Positions 8,126 to 15,505 of a DNA stretch of 64,000 nt are shown here, piece after piece (the first letter of the stretch is position 1; the number at the start of each line of letters is the position of its first letter). Under the pieces are notes generated by a model, which saw nothing but the letters and a program-made list of their open reading frames with translations, had not been told where the DNA came from and did not search any database. Source of the stretch: VGJW01 sp035285595 (GTDB taxonomy: Bacteria; Cyanobacteriota; Sericytochromatia; S15B-MN24; VGJW01); NCBI GenBank assembly GCA_035285595.1, contig JAYKGV010000066.1, positions 45,834 to 109,833 on the forward strand, read 5' to 3'. The position numbers and the translations under genes are program-made.

Positions 8126-9958
8126 GTGTCTCTTGATTCACAGGGAGTCGTTCCGGGCGGACGCCTGCCTCTGGGCGAGATCCTCCTGCGAATGCGCAGG
8201 CTCGATACCGCGACGCTCGAGGTGGCCTTGCGCGAGCAGCAGGAGCTCAACCTGCGTCTGGGTGAGGTACTGGTCGAGCGGGGCGCCTTGTCACGCGAGG
8301 ATCTCGACGAGGCCTTGCGCGTTCAGGAAGGTGCAGGTCAGGAGGGGTTGGTGCAGGCTCGACGGCGGCTCGGAGAGCGGCTGCTTGCGCAAGGACGAGT
8401 CACCCGTGAACAGCTGCAGGAGGCGCTTGCGGCCCAGTCGCTTGGCGAGGCCAAAATCGGCGAAATTCTCGTCGAACTTGGATATGTCTCTACCGAAGAC
8501 GTGAACCGTGCACTCAAGGGCACGGATGCCTGGGGATCCGTGGCGCGCCGCGCGGCGGGGACGTCACCGCTCGAAACGGCTCCCTTGCAAGGACGAACCG
8601 CCCCTCTGCCGGAGTCGGTTCGCCAGGAAGCACGGGCCTCTTTCGCCGAAGTCTTCGGACGTCCCCCCGAACCGCAGGAGCTCGAGGCCTTCCGGGGGCG
8701 CCTTGCGGCGGCCACCATGCGTGACCGACAAGCGCTCCTCTTTCGCAACATCGTGGTCGATCGCATGGCCAAGGTCGTCGGCGGCGATATGGCCAAGCTG
8801 GTACAGGATGCCGGCGGAGTCCTGCGCCTCGAGGGTCTCTCTCCCGAAGACCTGGGTCTGGCCGAGAGACTGGCCGTCGCTCCCGACTTCGAGGCCTCGA
8901 AGGCGGCGGTGGCCTTCGCTTCCCGGTCCCTGCGTGCGTCTTTCCGGCGAGCCATTGGCCGGGACCTGGCGGCCGGTTCGGAGGAAGCCTTCTGGTCGGG
9001 GCTGTGGGCCGACGGCGATGCGGCGGCATTCCTCGAGGCTTGGCAAAAGGCCTGGCAACGTTTTCTTGCGGACTATCCCTACCTGCGGGGCGATGCGGTG
9101 GCCTTGCGGCCCCTGCTGCCCTCGACTGACGAGCTCCGTCAGGCCCTCGCGCTTTTTCGTGCCCGTCACGGGGACGATCTCTTTGCGGCCTTGATGGCCG
9201 GTGCCTACTTCAATGCCCGGCGTATCGAGGCCATGCGTCTCGAGCAGGGACAACGCGAGCTCGTGACCGGTCAGCGCGAGGGCCAGCTTCGCAAAAAGCT
9301 CGAGCAGTTGCTGGCCGAATTCCTCGGTTCAGTCCCGCCGGCGCTCGTCGCGGTGCTGGGCAAATGGATCGAGGCGGCCGGGGGGGGGCTTACGGCTGAT
9401 GGTCCAGCCGTGCTCGAGCGGTTGCTCGTGGACCTCATCGAGCGCCTGATGGCCATGCTCGAGCGGATGGGGGGGGCCGATCCCGGTCGCCTGGGTCAGG
9501 CACTGGAAGCGGCGCTGGAGATGCTTGCCTCTGGTCTGACGCTCGATGACAAGCTGCTCGAGGCCTTGATCCGCGAGGCCCCTGCGGCCGGTGCGGAAGC
9601 TGCGCAGGACCCGGTGGCCTCGGCGCGTGAACAGGTCGGTCAGCTCCTCTTCGAGTGTTCGGGACATCTACCGGGCCCTGCTGCTGCCGACGATCCCCTC
9701 GTGAAGTCGCTGGTATCCGGGAGGATGGACCTCGATGGAGTGCGAGAGTTGCTGGACGGCGCGTGGCGATCGGGTCGTACACCCTTTACCGAGGCAGATG
9801 CGCAGGCTTTCGTCGGTCAGCTCAATCTGCTTCACCGGGGCCTTGCCTTCCAGCCCGGACCGGGTGATGAATGGGTCAAGCGTTTGTTGGCTCGCGAGGT
9901 GACTCCGGCCGAAGTCGCCCGGCACTGGGCGGCAGAGGTGGCCCTTGAGGTACCATGA
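8126..9958 (+). CDS. MshEN/GspE_N-repeat protein with DUF4214-like segments
   Basis: A 610-residue protein without an ATPase domain. Residues about 14-140 hold four tandem copies of the helix-pair motif found at the N-terminus of type II secretion/type IV pilus ATPases (LGEVLVERGALSREDLDEAL, LGERLLAQGRVTREQLQEAL and two more). In MshE this motif binds cyclic di-GMP. Further on, VFGRPPEPQELEAFRGRL (near 172) and AIGRDLAAGSEEAFWSGL (near 275) resemble the DUF4214-type R-P-x-x-x-E-x-x-x-W/F-x-x-x-L repeat. The remainder is helical with a coiled-coil-prone section near 375-400. GTG 8126 follows an AAGGGGGG ribosome site. The stop overlaps the LpxB-like start as ATGA. A c-di-GMP-responsive adaptor is inference. 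Confidence 0.65.
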   Translation: MSLDSQGVVPGGRLPLGEILLRMRRLDTATLEVALREQQELNLRLGEVLVERGALSREDLDEALRVQEGAGQEGLVQARRRLGERLLAQGRVTREQLQEALAAQSLGEAKIGEILVELGYVSTEDVNRALKGTDAWGSVARRAAGTSPLETAPLQGRTAPLPESVRQEARASFAEVFGRPPEPQELEAFRGRLAAATMRDRQALLFRNIVVDRMAKVVGGDMAKLVQDAGGVLRLEGLSPEDLGLAERLAVAPDFEASKAAVAFASRSLRASFRRAIGRDLAAGSEEAFWSGLWADGDAAAFLEAWQKAWQRFLADYPYLRGDAVALRPLLPSTDELRQALALFRARHGDDLFAALMAGAYFNARRIEAMRLEQGQRELVTGQREGQLRKKLEQLLAEFLGSVPPALVAVLGKWIEAAGGGLTADGPAVLERLLVDLIERLMAMLERMGGADPGRLGQALEAALEMLASGLTLDDKLLEALIREAPAAGAEAAQDPVASAREQVGQLLFECSGHLPGPAAADDPLVKSLVSGRMDLDGVRELLDGAWRSGRTPFTEADAQAFVGQLNLLHRGLAFQPGPGDEWVKRLLAREVTPAEVARHWAAEVALEVP

Positions 9959-11277
9959 GAGAGCCTCCCGCCCAGAGCGGAGCCCTCACCGTGTCGCGTG
10001 ACATCCTGATCATTTCCAATGCCCCGGGCGAGCTCGCCGCTTGGGTGCGTCCTGTCGCGGCCAGGCTGCTCGAACGGTTTGCCGATGCCAGCATCACCAT
10101 CGCCCTGGTGCCTTGTCCGTACGCCTCGGGCCGTGAGGCGGCGACCATACGGTCGTGGGGAATGCCCTTGGCCGTGTGGACCCCTACCCAGACCTTGGCT
10201 TACCTGTTGACGGGTCGCACGCCCGGAGGAACCCTGCCCGGGCCAACCGGCGCCGTCCTGTTCCTGGGCGGTGATCAGTTTTTCGGGGTGCTCGCCGCGC
10301 GCAGGACCGGCTGGCCGTTGCTGGTCTACACCGAAACCGTGGGACGCTGGGTCAGTTCGGTGACCCGTTTCATGTTGTCGGATCGAAACCCTTATCTGGC
10401 CCTGCGTGGGCGCAAGGTACCTCCGGCCAAACTGGTGCTGGTCGGTAACCTGATGGTGGATTCGGTGCGTCCGACCCTGACGCCTGCCGCTGCCCGCGAG
10501 CGCCTCGGGCTGTCGCCTGCGGCTCTGGTCGTAGGTTTGCTGCCCGGTAGCAAACCTTTCAAGGTCCGCAGCGCCACGCCGTTCATGGTCGAGGTGGTCG
10601 ATCGTCTCCACGCCGTGGACCGTAGCATTCAATTCATCCTGCATCAGTCCGCCTTTACACCGCTTGAACTGTTCGCCTCTGCCCTCAACGAAGGCCCTGA
10701 AGCGGTTCGCGGAACGAGGATCCTCACGGCATCCGGCCACGCCGTCATGGTTACGCCCGGCGGAGCCCGCATCCGCATCGTGCCCCCGAGCATGCAGTTC
10801 GATGGGATGCAGGTGGATGACCTGGCCTTGACGGTTCCGGGTACCAACACGGCAGAGTTGGCCGTGCTGGGCGTACCTCAGCTGGTGCTGCTGCCGCTGC
10901 TGCGGCCCGAGGACATTCCGCTCGAAGGCCTCCTGGGTCGTCTGGGCAATGTGCCTGGACTCGGTCCGTGGGTGAAGCGGACCTTGATCCGTCACTTGCT
11001 GAAGCATCTGCGTTTCACTGCCCTGCCTAACCAGCGCATGGGGCGGATGGTGACACCGGAACTCGTGGGGGGCATTACGCCCGACCAGGCCGCTACCCAT
11101 GCGCTGGAGTTGCTTTCCGACCACGACCGGCGTCGCCTGATCCGTATCGATCTGTTGCAGGCGATGGGCTACAGAGGAGCCGCTCAGGCCGTTGCGGACG
11201 TGTTGGAAGAGGTCTGGAACGATGATCGACCGATGACGGGCGAGGTGGCTCGTCCTGGCTCCGAGCCGGGTGCCTGA
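9955..11277 (+). CDS. Lipid-A-disaccharide-synthase-like glycosyltransferase
   Basis: A 440-residue GT-B-fold protein of the LpxB-related family common in cyanobacteria. Seen: DILIISNAPGELAAWVRPV at the N-terminus, AVLFLGGDQFFGVLAARR, LLPGSKPFKVR at the start of the second Rossmann domain, and LTVPGTNTAELAVLGVPQLV in the nucleotide-sugar-binding region. LpxB itself joins UDP-diacylglucosamine to lipid X; this relative's acceptor is not established, so I give no gene symbol. ATG 9955 overlaps the upstream stop (ATGA); GTG 9991, with GGAG before it and closer to the conserved start, is an alternative. It overlaps the ABC exporter by eight bases, which suggests synthesis and export of one envelope glycolipid. 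Confidence 0.8.
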   Translation: MREPPAQSGALTVSRDILIISNAPGELAAWVRPVAARLLERFADASITIALVPCPYASGREAATIRSWGMPLAVWTPTQTLAYLLTGRTPGGTLPGPTGAVLFLGGDQFFGVLAARRTGWPLLVYTETVGRWVSSVTRFMLSDRNPYLALRGRKVPPAKLVLVGNLMVDSVRPTLTPAAARERLGLSPAALVVGLLPGSKPFKVRSATPFMVEVVDRLHAVDRSIQFILHQSAFTPLELFASALNEGPEAVRGTRILTASGHAVMVTPGGARIRIVPPSMQFDGMQVDDLALTVPGTNTAELAVLGVPQLVLLPLLRPEDIPLEGLLGRLGNVPGLGPWVKRTLIRHLLKHLRFTALPNQRMGRMVTPELVGGITPDQAATHALELLSDHDRRRLIRIDLLQAMGYRGAAQAVADVLEEVWNDDRPMTGEVARPGSEPGA

Positions 11278-12955
11278 GGCATCGGTCCGGGGCTGGTGGC
11301 CCCTGTTGCGTCCTTTCCGTGCCCGATTGTTCACGCTGGGGCTGCTGACGCTGGCCTCGGCCGGGGTGCAGTTGGCCTTGTTGCCCCAGGCTCGTCGACT
11401 GACCGAGGTCTTTTCCGCTCTGGAAGCGGGTCGGCCGGATGCACTGTCAGGGCTCTTCTCCTTCCTGGGACTGTTGGTGTTTCTGTTCACGGCCCGCAGC
11501 GCCCTGACCGCGGGAGTGCAATGGTTCGGTGCCGATATTGCCCTTCGTGCCGTTCAACAGTTGCGGCTAAGAGCGTTCGAGGGCCTGCAGCGCAGACGGC
11601 TCGAGTGGTTCGATGGCCAGCGTCAGGGTGACCTGGCTGCGCGGCTGGTGGGAGACGCCGGAGTCGTACGAGAAGTCCTTGGCCAAGCTTTGGCGGATTT
11701 TGGCCCGGGCTTGCTGGTTCTTGCAGGAGCGCTCGGATGGTTGGTGTGGACCTCCTGGAGCCTTGCCATCGGCATCTTTCTCGGATTGCCCGTCGTTTCT
11801 GCGCTGTTGGCGGGTTTCGCCCGCGCGATGAGGCGTTGGGCGGTGGCGGCTCAGGACCAAGGCGGCCTCCTGACCGCCCGGGTGACGGAACACCTGCGGC
11901 AGATGCAGGTCGTACGCGCGCACGGGCAAGAGGCTCGAGCGCGGGAACGCTTCCGGGCGGACAGCGCGTCGCAGTGGGCCCAGTGGCAGAGAGCCATCGT
12001 GTGGCAGGCCATGCAATTGCCAAGTGTGGCCTTTGTGCAGATGCTGGCCGTGTGCGGGGTCATCGCCTGGGGAGGGTATGAAGTGTCCCTCGGGCATCTC
12101 TCGCTGGGCGATATGCTGGGCTTTGCGGCTGCCCTGGGTTTGTGCGTCGATCCCGTCCTGCAGGTGACCCACGCCTGGGGACGTTTGCAGCAAGGCACCG
12201 GGGCCTTGGACCGGCTGTATTTTCTCGCGGTGGTCCCACTTGCAGAGGCCGAGCCCGAGGGCGGTCGGCCGTGGCGCGAGTCGCTGCATTCGCTGGCCTT
12301 GCATGCAGTGGTGTACCGATATCCCGGGACAAATGAAGTCTTGGGACCTTATGACCTCGACCTTCCCATTCGCGGCTTGACCGTGCTCACGGGACCCAGT
12401 GGGGCGGGCAAAAGTACCCTTCTGGCGTTGATGCTCGGACTACGGCGCCCCACGGCCGGTCAGGTCCGGGTCAATGGTCATGACCTGGCCCATTGGGATC
12501 CCGTGACCTGGCGAGAGACCATTGCCTTGGTGCCGCAGGAGCCCCTGATCCGCCAGGGCACCTTGCGGGAGAACATTGTCGAAGACCGAAAGGATGTCTC
12601 CGCCGCGCGGCTCGACGAGATCCTGGAATGTGCCGGTGCGGCCGATTTCGTGGCGTCTTTGCCCGAGGGCCTCGACACCGTTCTAGGGGACGGCGGAGCC
12701 GGTCTATCGGGGGGGCAGCGCCAAAGGATCGCCCTTGCGCGTGCACTTTGCCGACAACCTCGTCTGCTGGTCCTGGACGAGGCGACCAGCGCACTCGACG
12801 AGGCTACCGAGGATGACATCGTTCGCCGCGTGGCCGAACTCAAGGGTCAGGTTACCCTGGTCGTGGTGACGCACCGTCCGGCATGGCAAGCCGTTGCAGA
12901 TCTCGAGATTCGTCTGGACGGTGGGTCAGTGCAAGCAGCAGCCCCAGCTCGCTGA
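11270..12955 (+). CDS. ABC exporter, fused membrane and ATPase domains
   Basis: A 561-residue half-transporter of the lipid/drug/peptide exporter type. The N-terminal 300 residues hold about six hydrophobic segments (for example FTLGLLTLASAGVQLALLPQ). The ATPase has Walker A GPSGAGKST, a Q-loop in ALVPQEP, the signature LSGGQRQRIALARAL, Walker B LLVLDEAT and an H-loop in VVVTHRP. It should work as a homodimer, since no second half is adjacent. GTG 11270 overlaps the LpxB-like gene, so an MsbA-like role in moving its product is a reasonable inference. The last 104 bases lie antisense to the 3' end of the O-antigen-ligase-like gene. Confidence 0.88.
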   Translation: MPEASVRGWWPLLRPFRARLFTLGLLTLASAGVQLALLPQARRLTEVFSALEAGRPDALSGLFSFLGLLVFLFTARSALTAGVQWFGADIALRAVQQLRLRAFEGLQRRRLEWFDGQRQGDLAARLVGDAGVVREVLGQALADFGPGLLVLAGALGWLVWTSWSLAIGIFLGLPVVSALLAGFARAMRRWAVAAQDQGGLLTARVTEHLRQMQVVRAHGQEARARERFRADSASQWAQWQRAIVWQAMQLPSVAFVQMLAVCGVIAWGGYEVSLGHLSLGDMLGFAAALGLCVDPVLQVTHAWGRLQQGTGALDRLYFLAVVPLAEAEPEGGRPWRESLHSLALHAVVYRYPGTNEVLGPYDLDLPIRGLTVLTGPSGAGKSTLLALMLGLRRPTAGQVRVNGHDLAHWDPVTWRETIALVPQEPLIRQGTLRENIVEDRKDVSAARLDEILECAGAADFVASLPEGLDTVLGDGGAGLSGGQRQRIALARALCRQPRLLVLDEATSALDEATEDDIVRRVAELKGQVTLVVVTHRPAWQAVADLEIRLDGGSVQAAAPAR

Positions 12956-14123
12956 AGAACAGGATGCTGTTGCGGCCCTCGGCGAGTGTGAATTCGAAAA
13001 TGCCCATGACAAGGTAGCCCACGACGCCTGAGGCCAAGGCGGCCACTTGGGCGCCGTCAGGGCCTTGCCTCACCGCCCGCACGGCACGGCGCACGACACT
13101 GACGACCATCGCGAGGAAGGCTACCAGCATGGGTAGGCCATATTCGGCGGCGAGGTGCAAGTAAACCGAGTGGGCGTGGGAGAGGTGCTCGAATTCGGCG
13201 GGATAGCGAAACCTCGGGTAGATGTCCAGCCAGGTCCCTGGTCCCCAGCCGGTCCACGGCCGCGCCTGCACCATGTCCATCGCAGCTGCCCAGACCAATT
13301 TGTGGCCTTCGTTGCTGACGATTCCGGGTTGCGTGAGGGTCAGCATGCGCGGTCCCCATACAGGCAGCGACAGCCCGAGACCCAGAGCCATCACCCCCAG
13401 TGTGGCAAAGGTAACCCGGCGGGCATCCGCGCGCTCTTCTGCGGGCACGAGACTATGGCGCAGCGCCAGAAGGATGGGAACGACGGCAACGGCCCCGATC
13501 CATGCCGATCGTGAGCGCGTCAGCAAGAGGCCCGCCCCCAGGATCCCGAAGGCCATCGCCGTCCGCCAAGGTCTCCGTGGCCAGAGCGTGGTCGCGAGAG
13601 GACCCGTGAGGATCAGATATCCAGCGAGGACGTTGGGATGGAAGAATACCGAGTTAAGACGTCCATCAGAAGTGCCCAGCCTCAGCTCGGCTCCTCCAAG
13701 GGACCATCGGGCTTCCCAACCTGCGGCAAGAATGCCCATGCCGACAAGGACCCACGGCACGAGGCCGGCAAAGATCGCCATGAGCCATCTGCGGCGCCAT
13801 GCCTCGGAGCGCAGCAGATGACCGGTTCCCCAAGTGATGGCGAGATAGGAGATCGCCATCGGCAAGGCCAGCCACGAGTGGCTGGGCCGGCTGGAGCACG
13901 CGACGGCCACCACGGTAGCGCCGATCAGCCAGAGCCAGGATCGGCCGACAGGATGAGGGCCCAAGGCCATCTTGCTTCTGCGCCACCACAACAGGCCGGA
14001 TGAGGCCAGCAGCAGCAGGGCCGAGAGGGCAGGGAGCACGGGCAGAAGCCACGCTGCGCTCACCAGCAGCAGCCCCGGCTCCCTGGTGGGGGAGCCGGGA
14101 CCGGGCAATGGGGCCGTCTGCAA
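12852..14123 (-). CDS. O-antigen ligase/polymerase-like membrane protein
   Basis: A 423-residue polytopic membrane protein with about ten hydrophobic segments. The Wzy_C-type loop is clear: TGWGPGTW, then HAHSVYLHLAAEYGLPML, with RSRSAW in the preceding helix. Family members ligate or polymerise lipid-linked glycans on the periplasmic side. Start is TTG 14123, 17 bases after the M14 peptidase stop. The ribosome site is weak, but no better start keeps the first membrane helix. The 3' end overlaps the convergent ABC exporter by 104 bases. With the LpxB-like protein and exporter opposite, this looks like an envelope glycoconjugate locus. Confidence 0.8.
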   Translation of the reverse strand: MQTAPLPGPGSPTREPGLLLVSAAWLLPVLPALSALLLLASSGLLWWRRSKMALGPHPVGRSWLWLIGATVVAVACSSRPSHSWLALPMAISYLAITWGTGHLLRSEAWRRRWLMAIFAGLVPWVLVGMGILAAGWEARWSLGGAELRLGTSDGRLNSVFFHPNVLAGYLILTGPLATTLWPRRPWRTAMAFGILGAGLLLTRSRSAWIGAVAVVPILLALRHSLVPAEERADARRVTFATLGVMALGLGLSLPVWGPRMLTLTQPGIVSNEGHKLVWAAAMDMVQARPWTGWGPGTWLDIYPRFRYPAEFEHLSHAHSVYLHLAAEYGLPMLVAFLAMVVSVVRRAVRAVRQGPDGAQVAALASGVVGYLVMGIFEFTLAEGRNSILFFSELGLLLALTHRPDESRDLQRLAMPDGASPRPG

Positions 14124-14140
14124 GGTGACGCCGGTCTACC

Positions 14141-15373
14141 TCAAAGGCGTGCGGCAGCGGCACGAGGGTCCGCCGAGATGTCGATCAGCCACAACAGGTT
14201 CTCACGCCAATCGGACCAGTCCTTCTCGACCTCGCGGAAGGGCGCGCTGAAGCCTGAATCGTTGAGCTCGACGCCGAAGGCGATGGTGCCATGCTTGATG
14301 TACTGCCAAGTCGAGAAGTCTCCGAACGTATTGTAGAGCGTTCGCGAGATGGAACCCGTACGGTAGCGGATGGGCTTGGCCATTTTGTCGGCGATCTTCT
14401 GGTAAGTGACCTCGTCCCGGGTCCTTTCCCTGGAGAATCCAAAGGGCCAGAGCACCATGCCGCCGTAATTGTGGATGTCCACCGAGAGGTTGAATCGCTT
14501 CATGTCGAAGACCTTGGACATGATCTGGGTCTCGGGCTCGGAAGCAGGTGCCGAACCCCGGAAGTCATCTGCCGAGCCTCGGCGGTTGCCTTGAGCCCAG
14601 TGGTCATCGTAGTTGCGGTTGATGTCGACACCCTGGGAACCGTCCGCGTTGCGCCGCATGTTCTTGCGCCACCAAGCGTCGCCGGCCTCGACGTTCTTGC
14701 GCCCGTCGGGATTGACCACCGGGACGACCCAGATGTCACGGGTGTCGATGAGGCGGGTGATGCGCTCGTCCTTTCCGTAGTTCTCAAGGAGGTGGCTGAC
14801 AAGCCGGAAACTGAGTTCGACGGGCGGCAGCTCACGAGCGTGATGACCGGAGTCGATCAAGATTCCGGGCAGGTTGGCCTCGGGCTTGGAGGTGATGCGA
14901 ACCAGCAGGATGTCGTTGCCTTGCAGGGACTTGCCCAGGGTCTGGATGCGCGCGATGCCGGGCGCGGCCGCGACCAACCTGCGATAGTCGGCATAGAGGG
15001 CGTCCACGGTGTGATAGCCGGGCTGGAAGGAGCCGGACACTTCCATGACCTTGGTTGCGTTCTGCAGCACGTCGTAGCGCAAGCCCGCCTTGCGCAGGGC
15101 GGCCTCGTCCCGGGCCGTGACCGAGGCATCCACTGTACCTGCTTGCATGTCGACGTTCTCGAAGAGATCGAGCCCCAGCGAGGACAGCGCATCGAGCTGA
15201 CGCTCGCCTTGGAAGCGGATGCGCACGATCTGACGCTCTCCCTGCTGGAAGGAGGCCAGGCTGCGGACGCTCCGGGTGCCCTGCGTCCCAAGGCGGCTCT
15301 CCGCGGCAGGTTGGCCGCAGCCGGTCGTGGCGGCCACCATCAGGGCCAGAGCGGCAAATAAGGTCTTCTTCAC
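14141..15373 (-). CDS. M14 zinc carboxypeptidase, exported (possible lipoprotein)
   Basis: A 410-residue secreted peptidase. GTG 15373 follows AGGAG and gives a signal peptide (KKTLFAALALMVAATTGC); the Cys could be lipidated, although the lipobox (TTGC) is weak. The M14 domain (about 120-400) has the zinc ligands HxxE in GHHARELPP and His in SVDIHNYGG, a substrate-binding VDINRNYDDHW, and the general base Glu in FGVELND. The family removes C-terminal amino acids from peptides. Residues 30-115 form a propeptide-like region. It is the first gene of a two-gene unit with the O-antigen-ligase-like gene and diverges from dnaX. Confidence 0.9.
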   Translation of the reverse strand: MKKTLFAALALMVAATTGCGQPAAESRLGTQGTRSVRSLASFQQGERQIVRIRFQGERQLDALSSLGLDLFENVDMQAGTVDASVTARDEAALRKAGLRYDVLQNATKVMEVSGSFQPGYHTVDALYADYRRLVAAAPGIARIQTLGKSLQGNDILLVRITSKPEANLPGILIDSGHHARELPPVELSFRLVSHLLENYGKDERITRLIDTRDIWVVPVVNPDGRKNVEAGDAWWRKNMRRNADGSQGVDINRNYDDHWAQGNRRGSADDFRGSAPASEPETQIMSKVFDMKRFNLSVDIHNYGGMVLWPFGFSRERTRDEVTYQKIADKMAKPIRYRTGSISRTLYNTFGDFSTWQYIKHGTIAFGVELNDSGFSAPFREVEKDWSDWRENLLWLIDISADPRAAAARL

Positions 15374-15491
15374 GGAGGCTCCTGAGACACGCGAGACAAG
15401 GGGCGGTGGGATGATTTTACCTTGGCTTAATCGTCTCTTTGCTTCGGGAACTTGCCTTATTTCCGAAGATTCCGTGAACTTTTGCGGATGG

Positions 15492-15497
15492 TAGGAT
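15492..15497 (+). promoter_or_regulatory. TANNNT -10 element (TAGGAT) before dnaX
   Basis: TAGGAT ends eight bases before ATG 15506; no clear Shine-Dalgarno precedes that start. No convincing -35 is seen 17 bases upstream. Confidence 0.35.
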
Positions 15498-15505
15498 GGG
15501 ACGTG

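Noticed and set aside
9832..11490. Minus-strand open frame of 552 codons
   Set aside because: Shadow of the LpxB-like and ABC exporter genes, which carry clear motifs.
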